From the NCBI GenBank assembly GCA_019137255.1, contig WPDH01000003.1, positions 62,181 through 126,180 on the forward strand: 64,000 nucleotides of DNA, written 5' to 3'. Below, piece by piece: positions 11,294-24,331 of this stretch (positions are counted from its first letter, which is position 1; each line of letters begins with the position of its first letter). The position numbers and the translations under genes are program-made. The notes under the pieces are model-generated. The model searched no databases, had not been told where the DNA came from, and worked only from the letters and a program-made list of their open reading frames with translations. Origin of the DNA: Corinectria fuckeliana. Lineage: Eukaryota; Ascomycota; Sordariomycetes; Hypocreales; Nectriaceae.

Positions 11294-14200
11294 CACCCTC
11301 TCAGACTGGCTGCTAAGAGTAGTTAGTCTGACTAACTAATAAGACTATTTGTAACTATCTGATAGTACTAGCTAGCTAATTTCTTAGTGTTTTTAGCTCT
11401 TAAAAATAAGAGAATTCTTACTAGGGCTAAAATTAAACTCTAGTCTTAATCTAAAAGTATAATAGCTCTAGTTAGTACCTTAAGGTAATAGTTAGAGCTA
11501 TTATATAGGATCTTAGCTTTAAAAGGAAGGTAATAAGAGAAAAAGGTTATTATTATATTTAGTAAAAGTATAAGAATTAACCCTTTTAAGCTTTTAAGCT
11601 AGTATTTTATATTAGCTGCTAAGAGGGTCTTAAAATTATATAATATATAATAGCTCTAACTATTATACTAAACTAACTCTTTTATTATTATAATAATAAT
11701 ATTACTAATCCTAATATATAAGGCTAACCTATTATATTAATATCTTAATACCTAATAAGACTATAAGACTATAGCTTTTATGTTTTATTATACTAGTTAA
11801 GTAGCCTAATTAGTATAACTAATTATTTAATATTAAATTAAAAGACTAAAAGATATTAATTATATAAGAAAATTATATCCTAATACTATTTTTTAAGCTT
11901 TTTAAAGGTCTTTTTAGCTAAGTAATATATTAATATTACTTTTAATCTTATCTACCTTTTTTTATATAAACTAAGTTATTTAATATAAAAGTAAATAAGA
12001 TTATTATAAAGCTAAAAACTAGAGGATCCTCTAAGTATTTTTCTTTTCTAATTTAATAGTAAGATAATATAAGAAATTATAAGTATTACTAGGCTTATTA
12101 TATAGCCCTATTTAAGACTATATATATTTATAATTATATAATAAAAGTTATATATTTCTATTCTAAAAGAGGCTTTATAAGGCTATCTACTAATATTTAG
12201 GCTATAAGTAGCTAAGATATCTTAACTTTACTCTTCTAAATAAGCTTATAAACCTAGTAATAATAGATATTAATATACTAAAATACTATAACTAGCTTAG
12301 CTAACTACTTTATAATCAGCTAGATTATATTAATATTATTACACTAGATTTAAGCTATACCTTAAACTTTAATACTAACCTTCTTAAAAAGTTAACTTAA
12401 GGCTAGCTATTTTTTAATTATACTTATAAGAGTAAGTAACTTAGCTTTTATACTTAATATAGTAATTATATCCTACTTTATAGCCTTTTAAGTAATAAGA
12501 CCTCTATATAGTATAACTACCTAGCCTTATAAGAACTTTCTAGTTATTAAGTAGTCTCTAAAAGCTATATTTATAGCTATAAAGAGATTTTTCTAATTCT
12601 TAGCTGCTATATAGTAAATATAAAGCTTCCTAGTATTATAAAGGTAGCTAATATATTATTCTGCTGTTTTATTATACTTAAGGCTTAGCTAATAACTAAA
12701 TTAACTAAGCTTTAATAATATATAAGATATATTAAGCCTTATAGTATTAGCAGGATAGCTTATACTACCCACTTTTATCTTATACTTTAAGATAAGACTA
12801 AAACTAGCTTTATATATTATAAGTATAAGAATCTATAAGAGTAGAGAGGTTTTTTTCTTATAGACTTTTAGTCTCTTACTATCTAACTTAAATTTCCTAG
12901 CTATAGTTAAAATATATAACTCTTAAGAGAGCTAAAAGTAACTTACTATATAGTCTCTAATAACCTTAATCCCTAAGAACTAGTATAATTCTCTTAGGTT
13001 CTTAACTTAATACTTTATTATTAGGGTATTATAGACTTATTACTATTTACTTTTAAACTCTTTTAGCTATATTATAATAATATTATTTATATAAAAAAAG
13101 ATAAAAAGCTTCTTATACTTAAAGATATAAAGGTTTTTCTTATAGGCTTTAAAGCCTTAACTAGTAAAAAAGTAGGTAAGATTTTTATATTATAGCTTTA
13201 ATAATATCTATAGGCTATAAAGAGCTCTTAAGAGCTTTAGAGAGACTCTCTTTTTAAATATTTCTAGTAGTAAGTAGTAATAAACCTTCTTACCTAATAG
13301 AGCTTTAATAAAAATATTAATAATATTATATTAATATATATTAAGGTCTTTCTTATAGTATTTTATATATATTATCTAAAAAGTCTTATATACTAAGATA
13401 GATATATAAGTCTTAGCTTTATTCTTATCTTACTTATTACTATAAGCTATTAGGTACACCTTAAAGCAGGTTATATAGCTCTATTTATTAACCTTATATA
13501 TAAACACCTATTTAAGGTTAATAAGCTAAATATTATTATCTAGCTTATCTATAAGAACCTTCTTATAAGCTCTTTTATCCTTTAGGTTTTTAATCTCTAG
13601 AAGAAGGCTTATATACTACTAAGATGCCTATAAGAAGGTTATAACCTACTTATATAACCTTAGGGCAGGTAGTATTATACTAATATAAAGTGAATATCTT
13701 TCTGCTTTTAAAAGAGTTATATTAATAATATGTTTTATCTTAGTATACTCTTTAAGTTCTTTTTACTTTTATACCTTAAGAGCTTTCTTTAAGAGCTTTT
13801 AACTATAGCACCTAGAGATTATATTAGCTTCCTAAAGGTGCTAATTATAATCCTTTTAGGTCCTTTATAATAATTTCTCTAGTAACTAAAGAGAGGTATT
13901 ATTAGGGTTATTATATAAGGTTAAATTAGCCTTACTATCTGTTTTATCTCCTAATATCTTATTAACCTATTCTAGTATAATAATCTATATATTAATTAAA
14001 CTATTATTATCTAATAAGTCTTATAATCTTAATCTCTCTATAAGATTATTAGGTTTTATTAAGTTATTACTATTTTTAGCTTATATAGCTAATAAGATAT
14101 TTTTTATAATCTTAGGTAATAAATTATATAATAGTATTATACTTACTATCTTATATAATAAGCTAGACTAATATAAAGTATTATTAAGAAAAGTAACTCA

Positions 14201-17200
14201 CTTTATAGCTCTCCTAGTAGAAGAAGAAGAGAGTAAAATAGTCTTAGATATAATCTTAGCACTTCTAATCTTAGAGGTGCTTTCCTTTTCTTATAAAGCC
14301 TTAGTTTAAGGTTACTATTACTAAGTATATTAGACCTCTTTTTACTACTATATCTCTCTTAGAGATATTATAAGTAGTACCTAAATTTATAACTTAGTAA
14401 GATCTAAAAAAGACTTTATAGCTATTATATTAAGACTACCTTTCTTACTAATATCTTTATTATTAGGGACCTCTCTTATATTAATTTAGTCTAGAATTCT
14501 ATAAGTATATTTCTTATAAGCCTTTATATCTTTCTTATATCTTAGATTAAAATATTCTTACTTATTAAACTATATATTAGTAGAGATTATAACCTTCTTA
14601 CCTTAGGTTACTAGTATATAAATTATATATTATAACTTACTCTTATAGCTAATAAGATACCTAATATAAGCTCTCTTTATAAATAGGCTTAAAAACTTAT
14701 ATAACTTAATATATTTTAAGGTAGCTATAGTTATCAGGTAGGCTAGGCACTTAAAGACCTTAATATATACTTATAAGAGCCTTATATCCTTAGGGATATA
14801 ACTATATATAGAGATATTATCTCTAACCTAGTCCTACTAGAGCTAGTAGGGGGTTACCTACTAATTTTTTCTTTAATAAGATGTGTAGTTAAGAAGGTAT
14901 ACTACTATATAGTATATCTTAGAAGTAAGCTCTTCTAGGAGTCTTAACTTCTTAATTATAACTTTACTCTTAACCTTAATAATTCTTTCTAATATCTTAA
15001 CACTCTTATTCTATATTAGGGTTAATAGGGCAGACTTATAGATAATTATACTATTATTCTTAAAGATCTCTTTTTTTTTTTTAGTAAAAAGAGCCTTCTT
15101 ACTATTATACTATAAGAGTAAGATCTTAAGGCTATATTAAGTCTATAGCTAAGCTTATAGCTTTCTAAATATACTCCTAATATCTAACTTTATCTTTAAG
15201 AGGTAAAAAAAGCATATTTTTATTATTATATTTATAAATAAGACCTAATAATAGTAGCTATTATATATAAGCACTAAAAAGTAATAAAAATTATAATTTA
15301 TCACTTTTTTAGGCCCCTAAGAGATATAATTTAAAGACTTTTTTAAGACTATTATTATTACTTTTATTATAATATAAACCTGATATTTCTTAAGAAGAGG
15401 TCTCTTAACTCTTACTCTTAAACTTAATAAGGCTAGCTAATTAAGAGCTTCTTACCTTATATAACTATATTATTAATACTAGAGCTTAGTATCCTCTTTA
15501 GAGACTATTCTAAGCTTTAAGGCTATTATAACTAGAGAGCTCTAAATAAATACTCTTATTAAAATAACCTACTAGCCTATATAAAGCTATATAAAGGCTA
15601 CTATCTTAGAAGATCTTTTTATCTAAAAGACTTTTACTTTCTAATCCTAAATAATACTATTACTATATATCTAAAAGCCTAAGATTATATTAAGATATAT
15701 CTTTAGCATATAGTAAGCATACTTAAGTCTAATAAGCCTACCCTTAGGAAACCTAAGGTATTAAACCTTTAGGTTAACTATATCTTAGCCCTTTATAAAT
15801 ATCTTACTATCTCTTATATAAGTAGTCTTTTTAACCCTCTAATTAAAACCTTCTTTAGAGAACTAGTTTATATAGTTAAAAAAGTAATATAAGATGCTAA
15901 AATTATAAATAGTAATATTCCTAATTATTAGGTCTATAAAGGTTATATTATATATAGCTATATATAAAGTATTTATATAAGAAATAAGGCCTAGAGGAGG
16001 GGTTTAATAAGTGATAATAATTATCTCTGCCTTCTTTTTTAGACTGCTAATTAGCATATAAGTTACCTTTTTTACTAAGGTCTAAGTATTAGCCTTTTTT
16101 AGCTCTTCTAAGTACTTATTAAACTACTTCTTAAGAGTCTTATCCTACTTAAGGTAAAGGTCTTAGCCCTTTAGGGTGTATTTCTTCTTATATAAGGCTA
16201 GAAAGTTAAAATATCTTTCTTACTATATAGATATCTATATAAGATATCTCCTTTTACAGCTAGAGTACTTCTAACTTATAGCTTTAGTCTACTAGCTTAA
16301 CTAAAAAAGGTTTAATAACCTAAGAGCTATTATAAAGTAAGCCTAAAAAGAATTTAACTTTTCCTTTTTTATATTATTATAAAAGAGGTGTATAATCTTA
16401 AGTAGATTATCTACCTTTTTGCTTTTACTCTTCTGCCTTATAATAAGCTTATCTTAGATATAATAGAACTCTTACTAAGGTTTTATCACCTTTAGGAACT
16501 CTCTTCTAGCCCTCTTCTTATTAATAGTAATCATCTTATATATAATATAATTCTTTTAGGCCTTCTTAAACTAGTTAGCCTAAGCTTTCTAATCTTTTAA
16601 CTCTTTCTTAGTCACTAGAGCCTAAAACTTTATCTTAACTTTATAGATATTATTCTTATCTTTAGGATTAATAAAAAGCTTAAGATAGCTAATAATCTCC
16701 TTAAGATCTTATATTTTCCTAATATATATAGTATAACTGCCTAAGAGGGTCTTTAAGATAGATATCTTAAGCTTATCTAGCTTTTTCTTCTTAAGAGTCT
16801 TATCTTATAAGCTCTTATCTTATCTTACTTACTAAAGTATAAATAGCCTATTATTATTAGCTTACTTAATATTATAGTCTTACTACTAATTTTTAAGGTT
16901 AAGCTAATAGATCTATATAGTAAGAGCCTTTTTCTTACTATTACTAATACTTAAAAAGTCTAGCCTTTTAGGCTTTATAAAAAAGTCTCTCTTATTAATA
17001 ACTAGTATAAGATCTAATACTAGATTATTAATACTTAATATAGTCTCTAAGCTAATATATTCTTAGATTTTATATATTATAGCTAGAGTGTAAATATACT
17101 CTAGCTATAAGGTCTAGTTTTTAGCCTTTTTTAGCTTAAAAAGAAAGTCTAAAAATACTTTTATACTATTTATATCTATTATATTAGTAGCTAAAAGTAC

Positions 17201-17392
17201 ACTAAGTACTTAGTAGGTAAATAGCTTTAGATTATATAAATCACTTAAATTAGAATTTATAAGCCTTAGCAGGTAATTACTTAGCTAAGAGAGGAATTAA
17301 TTACTTATAGGTCTTTTCCTAATATTAAAAATAATACTAGATTAATACTAAAGGCTAGAATTCACTTAAAAAGTTACTACTAGGCTTATAAC

Positions 17393-17556
17393 TATTAATA
17401 TGACTATATATATTATATAACTGTACTAAGCTAGGAAAAGAGAGCAGAACAGTAAGTCCCCAAGGGGATCACTATTATCACTAAATGCCTAGCATCTAAG
17501 GCAGAAATATAGATGGTGCCCGATAGCGGGCCTGACTAGTGGTCCTACCACCAACA
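17393..17556. repeat. Right LTR (164 bp)
   Basis: Partner of 11130-11293. Most differences are G in the left copy and A here, so the mutation bias is mainly on one strand. It is followed directly by the GATAC target duplication. Confidence 0.9.
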
Positions 17557-17729
17557 GATACATACAGTGTGGGTGGGGGCTTCGAAGGGTAGACTGCGGC
17601 AAATTTTAGCACGAGATGCACTCAAGCACTGTAACTAGATCTTGGATGCAGTAGAGATCGGGACGGAGGTCGGACATCTAGGTTTCATCAAGCAAATGGA
17701 GCTTCTTCACAATGGACATAAGCTAGGCT

Positions 17730-18690
17730 CTAGCACGCAGGCCCCCGTTCAAAGATGATGCCGGCTGCCCGGAACTTGTCAAACGCCTCCAGCCATCCCT
17801 CCGCCGGCGACCGTTCTTCCACAAACCCCAACCCGCGGAGCCGGTCCGCGCTCAGCTGGCGATCAAACGTCAACCACCAGCCCACGCCGTCGAGCTGCCT
17901 GTGGCCAGCGCCCACCCCCGCCGCGAGCGCCTTCGGTCGGCCCTCGTCGCCGAATTTGTGCTTGTGCTCCTCGACGTAGTCCCCCGGGGCCATTCCGGCC
18001 TCGTCGCCGCGGGGCCCGACGCCCACGAGCCCGAACCACCGGGCGATGGCGGGCCACAGCTCGCCAAACGTCGTCGGCTCCGCGCTGTCGACCGCGTTGA
18101 TGACCTTGCCGCCGCAAAGGTGCCGTCGGAGACGTAGATGCCGTAGCCCTGGGACGACAGGGAGTCAGCGATGACGATGATTGGGATGGACACAACCACA
18201 AGTGAAGACTGACTCTAGTGCCGCCCGAGTACACAAACGACTCGAGACGGGGCGCAAGCTCGTTGAGCGCGCCAGCGACGCGGCGCATCATGTCGCAGTT
18301 GAGCTCGCATTCCCGCAGATGGTCGTCGTTGTGCGGCGCGAAGACTACTCCCCCACCGCATCAGCCCGGCTACCCATCCAGCTGCGCAAGGCCACGAGGA
18401 GCCAAAGAAGCAAGCCTGCCAAAGTAGAAGACGTGCGTGACACGGTCGATGCCATCGACCTTGGCGTGCAACCGGTCCGTCAGCCCGTCGTCGCGCAGGT
18501 CGACGCCGGACACGAAGCGGAGGTTGGCGGCGGGCAGGTAGGCGTCGGATGCGGCGACGGGGCGGTTGCTGACGGCTGTGCCGCGGGCGAATGGCGCGGG
18601 CGAGGCGGCGAGCAGCTGGTCGACGACGGCCCAGCCGAGGAGGCCGGTGGCGCCGAAGACGAGGGCGTGACGATGGGCCGCGTCTGCCAT
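17730..18690 (-). pseudogene. PRISE-like NAD(P)-dependent reductase, internally deleted
   Basis: Exon 1 (18690-18420) begins MADAAHRHALVFGATGLLGW, a Rossmann GxTGxxG motif. It joins exon 2 (18344-18214), which ends in FVYSGGTR, through a 75-bp intron that appears to use a GC donor (GCAGGC). A 65-bp GT-AG intron leads to exon 3 (18148-17730), which starts GYGIYV. The order VTHVFYF, NCDMM, YSGGT, GYGIYV is that of the progesterone 5-beta-reductase/iridoid synthase-like (PRISE) family. Near 18115 the frame breaks: GTFAA is followed in another frame by KVINAVD and TTFGELWPAIARWFGL, which belong far downstream in the family. The segment of roughly 110-140 residues with the catalytic region is missing. 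The C-terminal frame then runs intact to the stop at 17730. I therefore call it a pseudogene; an assembly collapse is the alternative. Confidence 0.75.
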
Positions 18691-21188
18691 GCGGACGAGG
18701 GATGCGGCGGTGTGTGGGGTAGGGATGGGAGAGGTTCAGTTAGAGGCGAGGCCATCCATGTGCGACGTGTTGCGATGGTTTGTCTCATGTAATAGACCTG
18801 GAGAGGCAACGGATATAACATGACCAACATCGAGATGCAGTCACTATGGCTCATCGTTGGTTACGGACTAGTGTCGACATCTCCGCTTCGCCTTGACAAG
18901 ACGTTCCAGTAGGTTGTTGGAAGAGAAACGCGGAGTCTGTGAGAAGACACTTGCCTGCGATGTAACGAGCAGTTCCTTGGTTTATTGTGCCACTGTGAAT
19001 TCTGCCGTCTCTCAAGCGCCCATGTCAGATTGCCCCGTGTCAAGCTCAACTCAATAGCATCGGAGCAAACACAGGACGTCGTGATACATGCACGGCTGTA
19101 CTGTATATAAAGCACTGCAGCGCTGATTGAATCGCCGGGACTCCAATCATCACCACGCAAAGGTGCAAGGCCGGCGGCCTGTAGAGTATGTCTTCCAATG
19201 ACTGATTTCTCCTCTGCAATGCTGCACACCCTGCAGCCAACTGCACTGGACCTTTCGCTTCGCACCCTCCCAAGGGATTTCGTTGACTCGAAAGGTGGTG
19301 TGCTTGGTCTCGCTTGACGATTGGCCTTGTGTTGTCTCATTGGGCGTTCCCGAGTGAATGGGTTTGAATCACCTCAGTCCGCATGCTAGGCGGGCCTGAT
19401 GCATGCGTCATCTACGAATGCCTGGGCACCTCCAGTCTTTGTCTCAGCTCACAACGATCTTGTCTTGAACACGTTGGCGATATTCCCAGGTGATTGGTTT
19501 GAGCCACCTCGATCTGGATGCTTGCTGCGACCGGTGGGGGCCTGGCTGCATGATGCCAACCACCCGGAACTTCGGGGAGTTCCACTGCCACTGGGCAGCT
19601 GATACACCACGGTAATCGCTGGAAGGAAGTTGACGGAGAAAGGGACATTCCTCATCCCGTCCGTGCTACCACATTGCAACTGCGGTAGACCATCATTTGA
19701 CGACACTGGTGCACAAAGAGCACGCACAGCATTCTTCCCCTTCCACTCTCCGTCTCGACAGAACAACCACCACCACAACGCCACAGTATGTCATCAAGCA
19801 CCTCACCATCACCATGGACCAGACTCGACCAGACTCGACCCACGCACAGCAGCTCCGGCAAGGTGCAGTCAGCCGACCAGACGATGGACAAGCCAAGGAT
19901 GCACGAACGCAGCAGTGTGACAGCTTAGGGAACCCCTCGAGGCTCGGAGGGACGAACCGGTGGGAGGGAATTAGGCTGCGGTAGACGTCCCGATGTTTGG
20001 ACCGGGATGGTTTGACGATGGAAGCGAGCGGCTTTGGGTAGGTCACATGGCGTGGCGGCTGCAGTCATGGTGACCCATGCCCCGAGAGTGAGTGCTCGAG
20101 TCTTGTAATCGAACCCTCTAGGCCTAGATGGCTGGGGATTTGAGACAGACAGCGTCCACCATCATGACCCCATCACCATGTCCAAATCTGGCACCCTTGG
20201 CTGACTTTCCCCATTTCCCCTCACGGTTTATCTAGGCTGCCTAGCTTGGCCCAAGGGCAAGCCTGGAACGGGCTCACCGCCCTCGTTGGTCTCGGGTCTC
20301 GAAGCCAAGGCTCGAAGCCAAGACAGTCACGTCTTGATTCCCCCGCAAACGGAGGCTGCCCGCCATGTGCTGCCCGCGCTCAAAGCGCCTCAATCCGATC
20401 CCGTGGGTCTTTTCAGACACCCTCCACAATCCCCCAAATCCCCAGAGGCAGGCTCCCATTCCGGCGCGGCGCCCGCCTCCGGCTCTCTTGTCGGTCTTGG
20501 TTTGGATGGCCTCAGCCACCGTCATCGCTACTACGGCTGCTTGCGCATTGGATGTGCGATTGCTGGGAGCTCTCCGATGGACCTGGCCTGGAGAAGCATG
20601 TGTCAAACAACATGCGCCTGAGCCTGCTAAAACAAGGGCTTGCTGGTGCTTACACCCTTTCGCCCTCCGCTGCTCCCCCAGATCTATCCAAGGGTCCGTC
20701 CGTGGCTCGACTGGCATGCCGGGTCTTGGATTCGTACCCAACTCGTTGCTTACGAACTTCCTGCTCCCACCGACTGTTGCACATGCATACGAATACCTTA
20801 TCTCGTCAAGCCCACACCCAGCCAGGGGACGGGCCAAGGCCACGCAAGAACCCTAGCAGGCTAACTACCAGCCCGGCTGACTGGCATCATTGGGCCCAGC
20901 ATCCTAGTTTAGGTTCCCATCCCCTCCCTCCCCGCTTGTTTAGCTCGTCCCGGTACTTTTCACATCTATGTACTATGGAGAGTCCCGTCAACTTAAAACC
21001 AAACGGGGCCCTGCCTCCCGCTTCCTCCTGGCCTTTTGACTCGACATCGCCATCGCTGGGTAAAGAGGCGCTCTCCTGCTGCTTCACTCATAGTGCTGGG
21101 GCTGAACGACGTCGACGTCGAGTCTGCCGCAACCCGGCGCGCATCGTCGCAATCTTAGTCCTCCCCGTTGCCCTCACTGTCGCCCGCC
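18691..21188. other. Intergenic, 2.5 kb, upstream of the antiporter
   Basis: There is no recognisable gene. Several long overlapping frames occur on both strands (for example 20246-21550 plus and 20274-20843 minus) but none has domain-like sequence, and they overlap each other and the antiporter start. The region probably holds a long 5' leader and promoter. A short tandem CCAGACTCGA duplication lies near 19817-19836. Confidence 0.55.
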
Positions 21189-24026
21189 ATGTCAGCTACC
21201 TCGACAGCGTCGGCCGCCGTCGCCGCTGCCACGGGCGCGAAGCCTCAGGGCGGCATCCTCGAAGGCCTCAACCCCATCCATTACAACCCCAAGGACCCCA
21301 TCGCCCTCTTCATTGTCCAGGCAGTCATCATCATCATCTTCTGCCGCCTCCTCCACTACCCGCTCTCGCGCTTCGGCCAGCCCCGCGTCATCGCCGAGGT
21401 CATCGGCGGCATCGTTCTCGGCCCCTCCATCATGATGCGCATCCCCGGCTTCCAGGAGAACATCTTTCCGACCGACTCCATGCCCGTCCTCTCCAACGTC
21501 GCCAACCTCGGCCTGCTCCTCTTCCTGTTTCTCGTCGGCCTCGAAGTTGACACCCGCATGTTTCGGAGTAACTGGCGCGTCGCCCTTAGTGTGGGCCTCG
21601 CGAGCATGATTCTCCCCTTTGGACTCGGTGTCGCCGTCGCCTGGGGCCTCTTCAACGAGTTCCGCTCCGAGAGCACCCTGGATGACATTTCGTTTGGCAC
21701 CTACGCCCTCTTCATCGGCACCGCGCTCGCCATCACGGCCTTCCCCGTTTTGTGTCGTATCCTCTCCGAGCTGCAGCTGCTTAGCACTGCCGTCGGTGTC
21801 ACAGTCCTCGCGGCTGGCATTGGAAACGATGTGACGGGATGGGTCTTACTGGCTCTGAGCGTCGCCCTTGTCAACAACGCCTCTGGTCTGACGGCTCTCT
21901 ACGTGTTTCTGACAGCCGTCGGATGGGTGCTGTTCCTCGTCTTCGCCGTTCGACCTGCCTTTCTCTGGCTGTTGCGCCGCAACAACAGCATCCAGAACGG
22001 CCCCTCTCAGACCATGACAGGCTTGACGCTACTCTTGGTGCTGATCTCAGCGTGGTTTACCGGCAAGTCTCCCTATGCCATCGAGCCATACCGCAAGCTA
22101 ATTGCGCAACAACAGCCGCCATTGGAGTCCATGCCATCTTTGGCGCCTTCCTCGTTGGGCTGATCTGTCCCCACGACGGTGGCTTCGCCATCAAGCTCAC
22201 GGAAAAGATTGAGGATTTGGTGACGGTGCTGCTGCTACCTCTCTACTTTGCGCTGTCCGGTCTCAACACAGATCTCGGCCTCCTTGATGACGGTAGGACT
22301 TGGGGCTACGTGATTGCCGTCATCGCCTGTGCCTTTTTCGGCAAGATTATCGGCGGCACTCTCGCTGCTCGATTGTGCAAGTGCCTGTGGCGCGAGAGCT
22401 TCACAATCGGTGCCCTGATGAGTTGCAAGGGTCTTGTTGAACTCATCGTCTTGGTAAGTGCCATGTTTCTGGTATACCCGTGACGACGCTGACTGAGTTA
22501 GAACATTGGCCTGCAAGCTGGCATCCTCTCGCAGCGCACTTTTACCATATTCGTTGTCATGGCGCTGGTACGTCTCCTTCGCTACACAAAAGGACCTCTT
22601 GTTAATCATGACCTAGGTCACCACGATCTCGACCACGCCCTTGACACGCTGGCTCTATCCCATGTGGTATCGTGAGAAGGTCGAGAAGTGGCGCCGCGGC
22701 GAGATTGACTGGGACGGCAACACAATTGTTACCGAGGCCCAGGCCTCCGAGCACCGGATGGAGGAGGCCTTGGACAAGGCGCAGACCCGTCGCATCACGC
22801 TGCACCTCCGTCTTGACGCCCTCTCCGGCCTGTTCAACCTCGTCGCCCTGCTTGGAGACTCTAAGAAGGCTACAGATCTAATCCACTTGACAAGGAACAA
22901 GGAGGAAGACCCAAGCTCGGCCCTCGAAACCGGCCCTCCTAGCGTCGTCTCTGAAGAGCCCACCGAGCACGCGCCGTCTCGCCCGCTTCAAGTCCACGGT
23001 GTGCGCCTGGTGGAGCTCACAGACCGTACCTCGTCGGTCATGCAGTCTGCGGAACTGGACGAATTCGCTAATCGCGATGCCGTTTTTTCAGCTTTCCAGA
23101 CTTTCTCCCGACTCAATGGCGTTGCCGTGGCCGGCCAGGTCTCGGTCATCCCTACGGCAGCCTATGCCGAGACCATTTCCAAGCGGGCCGAGGAAGCTAG
23201 GTCCGACTTGATGCTCATCCCGTGGAGTTCCCACGGTAGTCTTGCCGAGGACAACTCGTTGATCCCATTCGAGACCAGTTCGCCCACCGACCGGTTCTTC
23301 AGCAAATCCTACATCGACTACGTGCAAGGCGCCATTGAGCGGGCAACCTGCACGACGGGCATCTACATCAGCCGGGGCCTCGAGGATATGAGCGGGTCTA
23401 AGCGGCCAACTCTCCACAGAGGCTTGACCGGACTGTCGGTGCACAGCTCCCACGACTCGTCGGCCCTCTCTAAGCCGGTGGGACAGAACCAGCGCATCTT
23501 CGTGCCGTTCATCGGCGGCAAGGATGACCGCGCGGCTCTTCTCTTTGTCCTTCAGCTGGCCCACAACCCTCACGTGTCCATCATCGTCGCCCACTTCAGC
23601 TTCAGCGACGATGACGTGGATGTCCACCACTCTCCGGACAGCGATCCCTCGACCAGCAACGGTCTGGGCAAGCACATTGCCGCAGAGCCTTCGGCATCTG
23701 ATCTTGAGCTCCTCAACACGGCCAAGAAGAACGCCTCGAAGAAGCTCGAGGGCTCGGTGACGTTTACTTCGGTTGTCGTGGACTCGATTCGAAAGCTCCC
23801 CGCAAGGGCCATTGAGGAGGCACGCGAGACGGTGGGCAAGTCTCGGCGGAATGTTGGCGACTTGATTGTCACTGGCAGAAGCCATGTCTGCTTCGAGAAC
23901 CTGCTCAGCAAAGAACTTGGCCTGGAGCGGGAGTTCCAGCACACAGTCGGTGTCTTGGGTGACCAGATTGCTCGCGCCGGGATCAACGCGGGTTTGTTGG
24001 TCATCAACGACGCGCAGCCCAAGTGA
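21189..24026 (+). CDS. K+/H+ antiporter of the CPA2 family (Kha1-like)
   Basis: Four exons: 21189-22062, 22116-22453, 22502-22567 and 22617-24026, giving 895 aa. Intron 1 has a GC-AG form (donor GCAAGT, 53 bp); the other two (48 and 49 bp) are GT-AG. Residues ~40-430 form the Na+/H+ exchanger domain with about 12 membrane segments, including RVIAEVIGGIVLGPS, ANLGLLLFLFLVGLEVD and AAGIGNDVTGWVLLA. The last has the N-D pair usual in the ion path of CPA2 exchangers. After residue ~450 a long hydrophilic domain contains two universal-stress-like halves (around VHGVRLVELTDR and RIFVPFIGGKDDRAALLF), as in yeast Kha1. The likely role is K+ and pH balance in endomembranes. An upstream in-frame ATG at 21168 would add seven residues. 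Confidence 0.93.
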
Positions 24027-24331
24027 GCCAGCCTCGGATGGTGCATCATGTACGTAACATCAGTGGCATCTGTGGGTGTAACATCCTGGTTGGATACGCC
24101 ATATATGGGCAGAGAGGCTATTCTCGTGTTTTTGGAATAGGGAGATTGTGATGGAGTCATTTGTTTTTGGGTTGGGGAATACTCGCATATCCAGATATAA
24201 CGAACGACCAGATGTTGGCTACTTGGATTGACAATACCCACGAGCGATGAAGGCAGTTTTTGTATGGCAGACGAATTGTGTATATTTATGCGCCTGGCTC
24301 TCTATGACGGTGACCTTTCCATCCATGCTAC
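24027..24331. other. Short convergent intergenic region
   Basis: 305 bp between the stops of the antiporter and the kinesin gene. It holds only 3' UTR sequence. Confidence 0.6.

Larger units (their letters stand above)
11130..17556. mobile_element. LTR retroelement destroyed by RIP
   Basis: A 6.4-kb element bounded by two 164-bp direct repeats and flanked by GATAC on both sides (11125-11129 and 17557-17561). The LTR ends read TATTG/TATTA...TAACA/CAACA. I read this as an original TGTTG...CAACA mutated by G-to-A and C-to-T changes. The interior is extremely AT-rich, full of TA steps, and has no reading frame of 60 codons on either strand, as expected after heavy CpA-to-TpA mutation. Family (copia or gypsy) cannot be told. 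Just inside the left LTR the plus strand has CACCCTCTC, i.e. a purine tract on the minus strand, hinting that the element was inserted on the minus strand; this is weak. Confidence 0.9.

Noticed and set aside
11300..17390. CRISPR-like array or centromere in the AT-rich block
   Set aside because: There are no regularly spaced repeats. LTRs, target duplication and transition bias explain the block as a RIP-mutated retroelement.
20246..21550. 434-codon plus-strand frame
   Set aside because: It has no domain-like sequence, ends as the wrong frame of the antiporter gene in an Arg/His/Pro-rich tail, and overlaps long frames on the opposite strand.
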